From Helicobacter pylori (lineage in GTDB: Bacteria > Campylobacterota > Campylobacteria > Campylobacterales > Helicobacteraceae), in assembly GCF_001653475.1 (NCBI RefSeq), contig NZ_CP011487.1, positions 124,001 to 188,000 of the forward strand: a stretch of DNA of 64,000 nucleotides. Direction: 5' to 3'. Positions within the stretch are counted from its first letter, which is position 1; every line of letters begins with the position of its first letter. Below are positions 11,039 to 20,086 of the stretch, piece by piece. Position numbers and translations under genes: made by a program. The notes beneath the pieces were generated by a model, which saw only the letters and a program-made list of their open reading frames with translations, searched no databases and was not told the DNA's origin.

Positions 11039-12367
11039 TTAACCCCACAATTGGCTTTTTCTATTCCCTTCATCCCGCTCACCTCTCTCAAATTTTCGGG
11101 GGGGGGGTAGCTCTTCATTATTCTCTTCTAAATCGTAAAAACTATTAAAAACGCAATTATGGATAGTGAAACAAATTCTTCCATTGCCATAATGATAGCT
11201 CAAATTCAATCCCATAGCCTCTAAAGCGTTTTTAATGATATACATGCCTAATCCGAAGCCATGGGCTTGGCTGGGGTTAGAAGATTTAAAGTAGGGTTGC
11301 AAATATTTTTCAAAATCTTCTTTTAAAGGTTTGCTTTTATTGGACACCACTAAATTATTTCCTATAAAATCCAAAAACACCTGTTTATCATCGCTGTATT
11401 TAATCGCATTATCTACCATGTTTTTTAACGCTATAGAAAACAATTCAAAATCCGCTTCAATAATGTAATTTGAAGAGGATACATGGATAGGACTTTTTTT
11501 ATCCTCATCAATTAAAAGCATTTTTTCAATCTTGTCTATCAAATCGCTCATTAAAAATTTTTCTTTATTGCTCCCGTAATTTTTGGAAGCGAGCTGCTCA
11601 ATGCGGGCAAATTGCTCAATCAGCATGTTCAAGTGATCAAATATAGATGAAAAGCGTTTGTAAGACAGCTCTTCTTTGAGCATAGAGCTTAGTATCTTGC
11701 CCTTAGTGATAGGGGTGCGTAATTCATGCATGATAGAGCGCAAAAATAAAACCCGAGATTCATTCATCGCATTGATTTTTTGGATGCAATTGTCAAATTC
11801 GTTAGCCAGATCCCCTATTTCATCTTTTTGCTTGCTTTTACAACTCACGCTTTTATCCCCTTGAGTGAAGCGTTTCACTTGAGATCTTAACTCCTTTAAG
11901 GGCAATAAGCTCTGCAAAACAAATAAAAAGAGGAATAAAATCAATAATAAACCCACCATAATAGATAAGAAATAATTCCTATAAGAAACCGAATGCAAAT
12001 CCTTATAAAGCACAAAATGCTCATCCTTTTTTAAAAGGATAAAAACCATATCGCTGAATTTAAACACTTCAGCATACCCAATATTTCTATGGTGCAACTG
12101 GTGGCGTCTTTTGGCTAAAACCTTTTCTAAATTTTCTATTGTGGTTTCTCTAAAACCAATTTTATAGAGATAATCTTCTATGGCTCTGTAATCAGAGTAG
12201 TTGTTTAAAATTTCATTGATAGTGGTAACAAACTGATAATGGCGCATTTCGTTTTGATAGTTTTCGTGACTGATTTGAGAAGACACGAAATAGTAAGCGA
12301 ACGCTCCAAAACTAAAGAGCGTTATTATAAACAAAGCGACAACTTTAAAAAAGATAGAGAAACGCAA
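11039..12367 (-). CDS. arsS: Acid-responsive sensor histidine kinase ArsS
   Basis: ArsS senses low pH and phosphorylates ArsR, controlling urease and other acid-resistance genes. Its 442 residues comprise transmembrane helix 1 (about 8-28), a periplasmic region rich in histidines (RRHQLHHR near 87-94), transmembrane helix 2 (about 132-155) and a HAMP-like linker. The phosphoacceptor H214 lies in MHELRTP, followed by the N box NMVDNAIKYS and the G box GFGLGMYI. The start is TTG 12367, with AAGGAG 10 bases upstream. A C10 tract near the 3' end makes the C-terminus variable, and with ten C the tail is PPPRKFERGERDEGNRKSQL plus WG. Confidence 0.95.
   Translation of the reverse strand: MRFSIFFKVVALFIITLFSFGAFAYYFVSSQISHENYQNEMRHYQFVTTINEILNNYSDYRAIEDYLYKIGFRETTIENLEKVLAKRRHQLHHRNIGYAEVFKFSDMVFILLKKDEHFVLYKDLHSVSYRNYFLSIMVGLLLILFLFLFVLQSLLPLKELRSQVKRFTQGDKSVSCKSKQKDEIGDLANEFDNCIQKINAMNESRVLFLRSIMHELRTPITKGKILSSMLKEELSYKRFSSIFDHLNMLIEQFARIEQLASKNYGSNKEKFLMSDLIDKIEKMLLIDEDKKSPIHVSSSNYIIEADFELFSIALKNMVDNAIKYSDDKQVFLDFIGNNLVVSNKSKPLKEDFEKYLQPYFKSSNPSQAHGFGLGMYIIKNALEAMGLNLSYHYGNGRICFTIHNCVFNSFYDLEENNEELPPPRKFERGERDEGNRKSQLWG
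11098..11107 (-). repeat. C10 homopolymer in the arsS 3' end
   Basis: Ten consecutive G on the plus strand (C on the coding strand) lie after codons for ELEENNEEL-type acidic residues. Ten C gives a 19-residue tail after the prolines. Nine C would give a different tail (ENLREVSGMKGIEK...) ending at a stop at 11026-11028. Eleven C would stop almost at once after PPPPKI. Confidence 0.9.
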
Positions 12368-12392
12368 AATCCCTTAACTCCTTATTAGAATA

Positions 12393-13070
12393 TCAGTATT
12401 CTAATTTATAACCAATCCCTCTAACAGAGATGATATATTGCGGTTGCTTAGGATTTTTTTCAATCTTAGATCGCAAACGGCCAATGATCACATCAATGCT
12501 TTTATTAGAGCTTTCAGGGTTGATGCTCTCGCTCTCAATCGCAATGCTTTCACGGCTAAACACATAACCTTTTTTGCTAATGAGAAGCGAAAGGATTTCA
12601 TATTCAGCCCTAGTTAAGTCTAGCTTTTTTTCATGCATATACACTTCTCGGCTATCCTTATCTACTCTAAAGATATTCGCATCGCCCGACTCACTCACTT
12701 CTTCTTTTTTATGGGAACGCCTGAGTAGCGATTGGATGCGAGCTAATAATTCTTTAGGATCATAGGGTTTAGGGAGGTAATCATCAGCCCCATAATCTAA
12801 CGCCTTAATTTTATCTTCCACATCACTTCTTGCTGAAGAAATAATAACAGGGATATGTTTTTGTTTGGAGATGCGCCTACACACTTCAAGCCCGTCTAAA
12901 TTAGGCAAAGTTAAATCCAATAACAACAAATCATAATTTTGTGTGTTAACCGCACTAATACCGGTATATGGCTCATCGTAATTGGTTACATGAATGCCAT
13001 GTTGGAGCAAAAACTCGCTCAAAAACTCGGCTAATTCTATATCATCTTCTATCATTAAAACTTCTATCAT
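12393..13070 (-). CDS. arsR: OmpR-family response regulator ArsR
   Basis: ArsR is the DNA-binding partner of ArsS and is reported to be essential even without phosphorylation. The receiver domain (1-118) has the acidic pocket E8/D9/D10, phosphoacceptor D52 ([10 protein letters not shown]) and the conserved lysine in [11 protein letters not shown] winged-helix domain (about 128-225) carries [10 protein letters not shown] and the recognition region [13 protein letters not shown], ending in RGIGYKLEY. arsS begins 25 bases downstream in the same direction, so the pair is an operon. A TAGAAT box lies at 13148-13143. Confidence 0.96.
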   Translation of the reverse strand: MIEVLMIEDDIELAEFLSEFLLQHGIHVTNYDEPYTGISAVNTQNYDLLLLDLTLPNLDGLEVCRRISKQKHIPVIISSARSDVEDKIKALDYGADDYLPKPYDPKELLARIQSLLRRSHKKEEVSESGDANIFRVDKDSREVYMHEKKLDLTRAEYEILSLLISKKGYVFSRESIAIESESINPESSNKSIDVIIGRLRSKIEKNPKQPQYIISVRGIGYKLEY

Positions 13071-13142
13071 ACTTCAATTAACTCCTTCAATGATTTTTGC
13101 AACTTTAAAAACGATTAACTTTGTTAATGTTTTAGGGGACTA

Positions 13143-13148
13143 ATTCTA
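13143..13148 (-). promoter_or_regulatory. Extended -10 box upstream of arsRS
   Basis: The minus strand reads TGCTAGAAT, an extended -10 element, about 73 bases before the arsR start. It is the best σ80 candidate in the 234-base gap between arsR and the neighbouring genes. Confidence 0.5.
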
Positions 13149-13304
13149 GCATTTTATTATTAAAGATGCCTTGAAAATGTTTTAAAAATAAAATTTCAAA
13201 ACATTATCATAGTTATTAATGGGATTTAAGGCTTTGTTTTCATGGAATATTGAAAATTAAAGTCTTATTTTTTAATGTTTTTAAAAAATTCTTTCGCTCA
13301 TTTT

Positions 13305-13769
13305 TCACTCTGTGTTTTCTCGCTCCAAAGATTCTAATCGTTTTTCAAGCACGCTCAATTGGTATTGCAAGAAACACGCCACTAAATCCAAACGCTTCAG
13401 CACTTCTTTTTCTTCTAAAGCCTGCATGCCTTTAAATAACACTAAGGTTCTTTCTAGTAAGCTTTTTAAAAAAATCCGCTCGTTTGAAATTGGCGCTTGC
13501 GTGGGGGTTTTTGGCGTGATTTCTTCTGTAATGATTTCTTTTGCTTCTTCTTGATTTTCTTCTGTGATTTTTTCTTGCGTTTCTATTTTAGCAGCGTTTT
13601 TTGGCTCTGAAGAGGCATTAGCGTTTTGAGGGTTTAATGTGTTTTGCAAATGAGAGGGCGTTTTGAAAAAAGAGGGTGTTTTTTGCACCGTATTAAAACC
13701 ATCATCAATGGTTTTAGCCATTTTTTCAATTTCATTAAGGGTTTCTGAAATAATGTTTTTCAATTCCAT
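13305..13769 (-). CDS. Coiled-coil protein of unknown function
   Basis: I do not recognise the family. The 154-residue protein begins with an amphipathic helix (MELKNIISETLNEIEKMAKT) and has a low-complexity, Glu/Thr/Ala-rich middle (about 50-95). It ends in a leucine-rich helix (about 100-150, SLLERTLVLFKGMQAL...LSVLEKRLESLE) likely to form a coiled coil. Two in-frame ATGs exist, at 13781 and 13769. I prefer the second because the first lies deeper inside the preceding gene. The start overlaps the end of the TPR-like gene by 10 bases, so the two are translationally coupled and probably work together. Confidence 0.7.
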   Translation of the reverse strand: MELKNIISETLNEIEKMAKTIDDGFNTVQKTPSFFKTPSHLQNTLNPQNANASSEPKNAAKIETQEKITEENQEEAKEIITEEITPKTPTQAPISNERIFLKSLLERTLVLFKGMQALEEKEVLKRLDLVACFLQYQLSVLEKRLESLERENTE

Positions 13770-14023
13770 TCTACCAGCCATTTTTCTAAATTCTCAACGC
13801 TCAAACGATCCCCTTTGATAAAATTTAAATAGTGCCGCTCTAACATTGCATCGTGTTTGAAAGGAGCGAGATTTTTTTGGATTTTTTCCAAACGCTTTAC
13901 TTGTTTTAACGCCTCTGTATGGTCAGGGGTTTTTTTTAAAATATTAGTATAAATTTGCAACGCTTCTTCAAAAAACCCTTGTTCTTCATAAATACGAGCG
14001 AGCGTGATAGTTTCTAATGGCAT
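13760..14023 (-). CDS. Small TPR-like protein
   Basis: An 87-residue protein whose first half fits a tetratricopeptide repeat (ARIYEEQGFFEEALQIYTNILKKTPDHTEALKQVKRLE). The hydrophobic second half ends in WLVEWN. TPR units usually bind partner proteins. The tight coupling to the downstream coiled-coil gene (10-base overlap) suggests that gene product as the partner, by inference only. It lies 32 bases after the U32-protein gene in the same direction. Confidence 0.75.
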   Translation of the reverse strand: MPLETITLARIYEEQGFFEEALQIYTNILKKTPDHTEALKQVKRLEKIQKNLAPFKHDAMLERHYLNFIKGDRLSVENLEKWLVEWN

Positions 14024-14055
14024 GCACTTCTCTTAATCGTTTTAATACCTAATCT

Positions 14056-15336
14056 CTAAACGCCATTTTTAGACTCTACTTGGGTGCGTAAAAAACTAAA
14101 AGCCGGTAAGGGCGCGGGAAGCTGCACTAAATTCACATTCCCGCTATGGATAGTTTCTAGCTCGGTGTTATTTTCTAAAAGGATTTTATACAGCACTAAA
14201 TAAGAGCGTTTTTCAAAGGTATAAATCTTGCCAATTTCATTGACTACGGGCGTGATAGCCGCATTTTTGGGGGCGATGATTTCATAAGCGGTGTTAGTGG
14301 TAGTGGTGAATTTGCATGCAAAAAAACGCCCGTCTTCTGTTATTTCGCCATTGACTTGAAAATCCCCTTCGCTAATGGCTGTTTGGTGGTTTTGAGTATC
14401 CAATCTTTCAAAAGGCCTTCGTATCAAATAGCCGTCCGTAAAACCCCTGTTTTTAAGCGTGTTCAATTCGCTAGCATAAAAACTCGGTTTAAGGGTGTTA
14501 TGGTAAAAATCATCAACCGCTAAACGATAGATGCGCGTGGTTTGCGCGGCGTAGTAACTGGACTTGGTGCGCCCTTCAATCTTAAGCGCGCTAATGGCGT
14601 TTGAACTCAAAATTTCAGCGATATGGCCAGAGAGATTCAAATCTTTAGCGTTAAAAATATGCGTGCCTACGCCCTCTTCTTCAACCAGCCTCATCATCAC
14701 GCCATTATCAGGGTTTTTCACATAATATTCATAATCAAACCGGCAATCATTCGCGCAACTCCCTCTATTAGGCACACGCCCCTTTTGTAAAGCCGAAATC
14801 AAGCAACGCCCTGAAAAGGCAAAGCACATGCTCCCATGCACAAAGATTTCTAATTCTAAATCGGGTAAGGCTTTTTTAATCTCAACCGCATCATTCAGAC
14901 TCAATTCCCTAGCGCACACAATGCGTTTAACCCCTAAATCATAAAACACTTGCGCATCTAGCAAGTTTAAGACATTCGCTTGCGTGGATAAATGGATGGG
15001 GATATGTGGGGCGATTTTTAAAGCGAGTTTCACCACACCAGGTGCAGCAATAATAAAAGCGTCTGGCTCTAATTCTGCCATTTTATAAATATGTTCTTCT
15101 AGAAGTTTGAGCTGTGAATTGAAAGGGAAACCATTGATCGTGGCATAGACTTTTTTATCCAACGCATGGGCGTAGTCAATCCCTTCTTTAAAGGTCTCTA
15201 AAGTGAATTCTTTACTCGCACGATTGCGTAAAGAAAAATGACTCACCCCCCCATAAACCGCATCAGCCCCATAGTTGAGAGCGATTTTAAGTTTTTTTAA
15301 ATTACCAGCTGGAGAGAGCAATTCAACCTGGTTCAA
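14056..15336 (-). CDS. U32-family protein (tRNA hydroxylation type, formerly called collagenase PrtC)
   Basis: A 426-residue U32-family protein. Older annotation calls H. pylori members secreted collagenases, but close relatives (TrhP/YegQ group) act in 5-hydroxyuridine formation at tRNA position 34, and no export signal is visible here. Family motifs are ELLSPAGNLKKLK at the N-terminus, ADAVYGG, and EIFVHGSMCFAFSGRC. A cysteine cluster follows in GSCANDCRFDYEY, probably for a metal or iron-sulfur centre. The start is TTG 15336, two bases after the cheZ stop, so expression is likely coupled to cheZ. Confidence 0.87.
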   Translation of the reverse strand: MNQVELLSPAGNLKKLKIALNYGADAVYGGVSHFSLRNRASKEFTLETFKEGIDYAHALDKKVYATINGFPFNSQLKLLEEHIYKMAELEPDAFIIAAPGVVKLALKIAPHIPIHLSTQANVLNLLDAQVFYDLGVKRIVCARELSLNDAVEIKKALPDLELEIFVHGSMCFAFSGRCLISALQKGRVPNRGSCANDCRFDYEYYVKNPDNGVMMRLVEEEGVGTHIFNAKDLNLSGHIAEILSSNAISALKIEGRTKSSYYAAQTTRIYRLAVDDFYHNTLKPSFYASELNTLKNRGFTDGYLIRRPFERLDTQNHQTAISEGDFQVNGEITEDGRFFACKFTTTTNTAYEIIAPKNAAITPVVNEIGKIYTFEKRSYLVLYKILLENNTELETIHSGNVNLVQLPAPLPAFSFLRTQVESKNGV

Positions 15337-15338
15337 AA

Positions 15339-16067
15339 CTACTTGGCTCCAAAAGAAGCGATCAAGGCTTCAATATCATCAGCACTGGCTAAATCTTTAT
15401 CGTCATCGCCGGTGATAAAAGTCGCTGAACTCACGCGCTTAGAATCATCAATTTTGCCTTCAAAAAGCGAATTCATGTATTGGCTGAGCGCTCGCATGAC
15501 ATTGACCACTCGTTCAATTTTTTGGCGGTGAATGTCTTGAAACTGCATGATATCCATCGCTTGCATGGAGCTATCAGAGCAATTAGTAGCTTCTTCTTCA
15601 ATGCTTTTAAGGGCGTTTAGGATTTCTTGTTGCTCATTGAGCGCGGTTTTAAAAGATTCAACATTGGGGAAATGGCCATGCAAATTGTCAAAAATTTCTT
15701 GGTGTTTTTGCAAAGGTTCTTGGATTTTTTTAACCATTTTAGCGATTTTTTCAGCGCTAGCCCCAATCAAATCCAATTGATCAAAAATTTGCGTGGCTTT
15801 CACTTCAGAATCTCTTGTAACATCATCTAATTGATGCACGACTTTATGCTCTTCGGTAGGAGGAGGGGGAGGCCATTCATTGGGGCTAATCTTGCCGTAT
15901 TTTTCAGCGTCTTCTTTTTTGACGGTCATTTTTTCATTATAACTAGAATTTTCTTTATTCTCTTTAGTCTCTTTAACCTTCTCTTTAGCTTCCTCTTTAG
16001 CCTCTAGGGCTTCCAAATTTTCTAAATCGCCACCATTCATCAAAGCGTCTAATTCTTCTTGTGTCAT
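15339..16067 (-). CDS. cheZ: Remote CheZ, CheY phosphatase
   Basis: CheZ dephosphorylates CheY-P to reset chemotaxis. The divergent H. pylori form was recognised by experiment and structure-based comparison. In 242 residues, a charged N-terminal region is followed by a long helical hairpin with the active-site stretch MDIMQFQDIHRQKIERV (about 171-187), matching the D...Q catalytic pattern. The C-terminal peptide ADDIEALIASFGAK resembles the CheY-binding tail of E. coli CheZ. The N-terminus MTQEELDALMNG also resembles the CheY-binding N-terminus of FliM. AAGGAAC precedes the ATG. Confidence 0.88.
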   Translation of the reverse strand: MTQEELDALMNGGDLENLEALEAKEEAKEKVKETKENKENSSYNEKMTVKKEDAEKYGKISPNEWPPPPPTEEHKVVHQLDDVTRDSEVKATQIFDQLDLIGASAEKIAKMVKKIQEPLQKHQEIFDNLHGHFPNVESFKTALNEQQEILNALKSIEEEATNCSDSSMQAMDIMQFQDIHRQKIERVVNVMRALSQYMNSLFEGKIDDSKRVSSATFITGDDDKDLASADDIEALIASFGAK

Positions 16068-16137
16068 TGTTGTTCCTTGCCAATTGGTTTTAAAAAGCGT
16101 TTCTTAACCATAATTCCTAGCTGTCATTTTAGCGCAC

Positions 16138-17229
16138 TTAAGCTTTAGCAATCAAAACGCCCTCTAAAATCGCATCAATATCGCCGTCCAGTATCGCTTC
16201 CACATTGCTATAAGCGGTATTGGAGCGCGCGTCTTTGACTTGCTGGTAGGGGGCTAGAACATAACTTCTTATTTGATGCCCCCAACCGATCTCGCTTTTT
16301 TCTTCATTTTTGGCAATGCTTTGCTGCTTTTCTAATTCCAATTCATAAAGCTTGGATTTGAGCATTTTTAACGCGCTCGCTTTGTTTTTATGCTGGCTCC
16401 TATCGTTTTGGCATTGCACCACAATACCGGTAGGAAAATGCGTGATCCTAACCGCGCTTTCTGTTTTATTGACATGCTGACCGCCTGCCCCACTGGCTCT
16501 ATAATAATCATAACGGACATCTTTTTCATCAATTTCTATATCAATATCATCGTCTAATTCAGGGCTAATTTGCACGCTCGCAAAACTCGTGTGCCGTTTA
16601 GCGTTCGCATCAAAGGGCGAAATCCTTACAAGCCTATGCACCCCGCTTTCATTTTTCAAATAGCCATAAGCGTTTTCACCCTTAATGATAAAGGCAACCC
16701 CTTTAATGCCCGCTTCTTCGCCATCTTGATAATCTAAAATCTCGCTTTTAAAGCCCCTTCTTTCTGCCCATCTCAAATACATGCGATACAAAATACTCGC
16801 CCAATCCTGGCTTTCAGTCCCCCCCGCTCCAGGCTGGATGGTAATCATAGCGTTTGAAGCGTCATTTTCACCGCTTAACATGATTTCAATTTCTACTTTT
16901 TGGACGCTGTGTTCTAAAACAGGCGCCTCTTCATAGAGCAAGGATAAAGTAACCTCATCGTTATCGTTTTGAGCGAGTTCGAACAATTCTACGCTTTCAT
17001 CTAAAGAAATTTTGGTTTTTTGATAGGTTTCTAGCAAGCGGTTCAAGCGCACTTTTTCTTTATTGGTGTCTCTAGCCTTTAAGACATCTTGCCAAAAATT
17101 AGGATCTTCTTGCTCTTTTTCAATGCGTTCTAATTCTTGTTTGATCTTTTCAGGCTTGATGATTAAGGCGATATTATCGCATTTGTTTTGCAAGCTTTTT
17201 AACAATTCGCTATAGGTGTAGTTATCCAC
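16138..17229 (-). CDS. prfB: Peptide chain release factor 2
   Basis: RF2 reads UGA and UAA stop codons and triggers peptide release. The 363-residue protein has the stop-recognition tripeptide SPF ([10 protein letters not shown]) and the catalytic GGQ (GAGGQHVNK). The gene is one uninterrupted frame. There is no in-frame UGA near codon 25, so the programmed +1 frameshift that autoregulates RF2 in E. coli is absent. An extended -10 TGCTATAAT lies 37 bases upstream of the ATG, giving prfB its own promoter after broken moeA. Confidence 0.97.
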   Translation of the reverse strand: MDNYTYSELLKSLQNKCDNIALIIKPEKIKQELERIEKEQEDPNFWQDVLKARDTNKEKVRLNRLLETYQKTKISLDESVELFELAQNDNDEVTLSLLYEEAPVLEHSVQKVEIEIMLSGENDASNAMITIQPGAGGTESQDWASILYRMYLRWAERRGFKSEILDYQDGEEAGIKGVAFIIKGENAYGYLKNESGVHRLVRISPFDANAKRHTSFASVQISPELDDDIDIEIDEKDVRYDYYRASGAGGQHVNKTESAVRITHFPTGIVVQCQNDRSQHKNKASALKMLKSKLYELELEKQQSIAKNEEKSEIGWGHQIRSYVLAPYQQVKDARSNTAYSNVEAILDGDIDAILEGVLIAKA

Positions 17230-17265
17230 AAACAGAACCTTTATGAGTGGGGTTTTAAACTTATC

Positions 17266-17271
17266 ATTATA
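17266..17271 (-). promoter_or_regulatory. Extended -10 box for prfB
   Basis: The minus strand reads TGCTATAAT ending about 36 bases before the prfB ATG. It lies in the short gap after the moeA remnant. Confidence 0.6.
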
Positions 17272-17289
17272 GCATTGTTAAAAGCCATT

Positions 17290-18466
17290 TTAATTTTCAA
17301 ACCTTAAAATTTCAATTTCGCCCTGAACTAATCTTACTCCTTCATCAATTAAAGTGATAGAATCAACTTGTGCAAGGGCTTGAATCGCTCCTGATTCATA
17401 GCGGTTGTTGTTGTAAGGAATGAATTGGTTGTTTAAATAGTTGCCTAAAATTAAATGCGCGCGTTCGCCTTTAAGCTTTAAAGAGGCATTGATTTGAGCC
17501 TTAAAGGTTTTTAGTTTAAAATCTTTATTTAAGGATAACCGCTCTAACAAGGGTAGAATCAAAACTCGTAAAACCAATAAGCAACTTAAAGGATTACCCG
17601 GTAAGCCTATAATAATACTTTGATTGAGTCGGGCTAAAGTTACCGGTTTTCCAAGTTTGAGATTGACTTTTTCATAGTAAAAAAGGGCGTTTTTTTCTTT
17701 CAAAGCATCTTTAAAAAAGTCTTTATCCCCTACACTCACCCCTGCACTTGAAAGGATGACATCATAGTCTTGTGATTCAAGTGGTTTAAGCTGTAAATTT
17801 TTATCATCTTTTAAAACCCCTAGAAAATGCGTGTTGTAGTTTTTAAGCATGTTAAAAATACCCACTGAATTAACATCATAAACCTAGTATTCTAGGGCGT
17901 TTTGCCCTAAAGGCACTAATTCATCGCCGCTACTAAATAAAGCGATTTTTAATTTTCTAAACGCTTTGATTTCTTTTAACTCTTGAGAGGCAATGAAGTG
18001 CGATATGCTCATAATTCAAACGGGTATTTTTAGGGATTAACACGCTGTTTAAAGAAGCGTTTTCACCCTTTTGACGGATATTGGCGTTTATTTTAAAATC
18101 TTTGGGAGCTAGGGCGAAATTTTTATGGCTTTCTAGCATGCATTCTATAGGGATAATCGTTTCTATTCCCTTTGGCACCATCGCTCCAGTCATGATTTTA
18201 ACGCATTCATTTTCTTTCACTTCTAAAGCGCTCACATCATCCCCGGCAAAAATGCGCTGAACGACTTGAGTTTTTTTGCCTAAATCCTGCATTTTAAACC
18301 CATAGCCGTCCATAGCGCTTTGATTGAATTTAGGCAAGGCATGAGCGCAAATAATATCCTCTGCTAAAATGCGCCCCATGCTTTCAAACAAAGAAATAAC
18401 CTCTATTTCTAAGGGTTTTAGGGGAATGCTAGAATGGATTTTTAGAGCTTCTTTAAAACTAATCAT
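17290..18466 (-). pseudogene. moeA: Molybdopterin molybdenumtransferase, broken by two lesions
   Basis: MoeA inserts molybdate into adenylated molybdopterin. The N-terminal piece (18466-17957, with FNQSAMDGYGF and KIMTGAMVPKG) reads correctly to LNYEHIAL. A +1 shift near 17996-17998 then sends the frame to a stop. The intended frame continues as IASQELKEIKAF and then GDELVPLGQNALEY. It meets a second lesion, TAG at 17886-17884, just before VYDVNSVGIF, where a Gln codon (CAG) is the likely ancestor. The C-terminal piece (17865-17290, with LSSAGVSVGDKDF and GLPGNPLS) is otherwise well preserved, so decay looks recent. It follows fliR by 9 bases. Confidence 0.92.
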
Positions 18467-18475
18467 ATTGATCCT

Positions 18476-19243
18476 TTAAAAGATTTTGCTAATGGCGCTA
18501 AAGGCCAGGCTGATTTCTTCTTTAAAACGCCCCATGATAGCCGAAGTGATTAAAATAATACCCACAAACCCGATCGCAATTTTAACCGGAAACCCGATAG
18601 CGAGCAAGTTGAACTGAGGGTGGGTTTTCATGATCATGCCAAAAATAATATCGCTCAATAACACCAAGCATAAAATAGGGAACGCCATAGAAAACCCTAT
18701 GACAAACAAGTGCGAAAAGGCTTTGACGATGTTTTTAGCTAACGCTGGTTCAAAGACAAATTGCCCTAAAGGGACGGCTTTTAAGCTGTGATCCACAAAC
18801 AAAATGATTTGATGGTGGAACGATAAATCTAATAAAATTAAAACCGCTAACAATAAAAGGGCTTGCCCCACAATGGGTTTTTGCGATCCTGAAATAGGAT
18901 CATACGCGCTCGCCATCGTAAGCCCCATAGAAAAGCTGATGCTATCGGTTGCAAACACTAAGCTTGCAAAGACGATTTGTAAAAAGATAGACGCACACAC
19001 CCCTAAAAACAGCTCGCATAAACAAGCAATAATAAAACCCTCTGGCGTGTAAGCGGCGTTTGAAAACTCTAAAGTGGGGTAAAAAATCGCGCTTACATAC
19101 AAGCTCAAAGCCCCACGCACCGACAAAGGCACTAAATGGTTTTCAAAAAAAGGGAAAAAAGACAGCACGCCGCTAACCCTTAAAAACAACAAGAAAAAAT
19201 CCCTGACATGCGGAGTGCTAAGCTCTTGAATAAAATCTAGCAT
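18476..19243 (-). CDS. fliR: Flagellar export apparatus protein FliR
   Basis: FliR is an inner membrane component of the flagellar type III export gate with FliP and FliQ. The 255-residue protein has about six hydrophobic segments and family stretches FLLFLRVSGVLSFFPFF near the N-terminus, DSISFSMGLTMASAYDP and NLLAIGFPVKIAIG. Its ATG overlaps the stop of the upstream EI24-like gene (ATGCTAG, 7 bases), so the two are translationally coupled. No σ54 or σ28 promoter was recognised in front of the pair. Confidence 0.95.
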   Translation of the reverse strand: MLDFIQELSTPHVRDFFLLFLRVSGVLSFFPFFENHLVPLSVRGALSLYVSAIFYPTLEFSNAAYTPEGFIIACLCELFLGVCASIFLQIVFASLVFATDSISFSMGLTMASAYDPISGSQKPIVGQALLLLAVLILLDLSFHHQIILFVDHSLKAVPLGQFVFEPALAKNIVKAFSHLFVIGFSMAFPILCLVLLSDIIFGMIMKTHPQFNLLAIGFPVKIAIGFVGIILITSAIMGRFKEEISLAFSAISKIF

Positions 19244-19965
19244 TCTTTTTCTTTAAGGATAAAAAAGTAGTGCGTTAGCATTAGGGTTTGCAATAAAGTA
19301 GCAAAAAAATTAAAAAAAGGGATTAAGGAAAAAAGATAGCAAAAAAACGAAAAACGATAATGCTTCAATCGGTGCTGTTTGAGTAGGTTTTGATAGCTTT
19401 GATAATTAAAAATCATGCTGGCTATATCCAAACTCATGGTGTTTTTGAAAAAAAGAAAATGCGCGATTGTAGAAAAAAAGACCCCAAAGAACCCTATAAA
19501 GGGAATGAAATAAAAGGGCGTTAAAACCGCTAACAATAAAAGCATAAAGGTGAGCGATTTTAAAAAATATTTAATAGAAAAAAGGACTGAGCCAAATTCT
19601 TCTAAAACAACATGGGGATAATATTTTTGGTGTAAATAAGAAACCACCAAAGGGGTGTAAAAAATAGACGCAAAAATATTGATGACTAAACTCAAAAGAA
19701 TCACGATCCAAAAAATAAGAAAATACACTAACGCTTTAAAAACCCATGCAAACACACCAGCAAAAAAGCCTTGAAAATGGGAATAGTCATTCAAAAATTG
19801 CGGTAATAAAGTTTGGCAATAACCCACAATACTCCCGCCATTGTAGTAAAAAACAGCTCCAAAAAAAGCCAGACTCAAAAGGGTAGGGCCAAGATTGATT
19901 AAAAGCATTCTAGCGCTTAAAAAATCATTAAAGCTTTTTTTAAGGATAGATAAAGACAAAACCAT
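19237..19965 (-). CDS. EI24/CysZ-like multi-pass membrane protein
   Basis: A 242-residue, very hydrophobic protein with about four to six membrane segments. The pattern recalls the EI24 family that includes the sulfate permease CysZ: a long N-terminal helix, an internal NIFASIFYTPLVVSYL stretch, and FYFIPFIGFFGVFF followed by SLIPFFNFFATLLQTLMLTHYFF. A sulfate-uptake role is only a family-level guess. The ATG at 19965 is preceded by AAGGA, and the stop overlaps fliR by 7 bases. Confidence 0.75.
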   Translation of the reverse strand: MVLSLSILKKSFNDFLSARMLLINLGPTLLSLAFFGAVFYYNGGSIVGYCQTLLPQFLNDYSHFQGFFAGVFAWVFKALVYFLIFWIVILLSLVINIFASIFYTPLVVSYLHQKYYPHVVLEEFGSVLFSIKYFLKSLTFMLLLLAVLTPFYFIPFIGFFGVFFSTIAHFLFFKNTMSLDIASMIFNYQSYQNLLKQHRLKHYRFSFFCYLFSLIPFFNFFATLLQTLMLTHYFFILKEKEC

Positions 19966-20086
19966 GACTTGAAATCCTTCTTAACTCACTTTGTTGGGGG
20001 TAATTTAAGTGCAAAGTCCCTTAATCTTACATAGCAGGCTTATAAATATGAGATTGACTAAAGGAGTAAAGGAGTATAGAAGTTAT

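Noticed and set aside
15843-15870. G-rich stretch in cheZ as a slippage tract
   Set aside because: It encodes a proline run but is interrupted by A residues, so it is not a homopolymer likely to slip.
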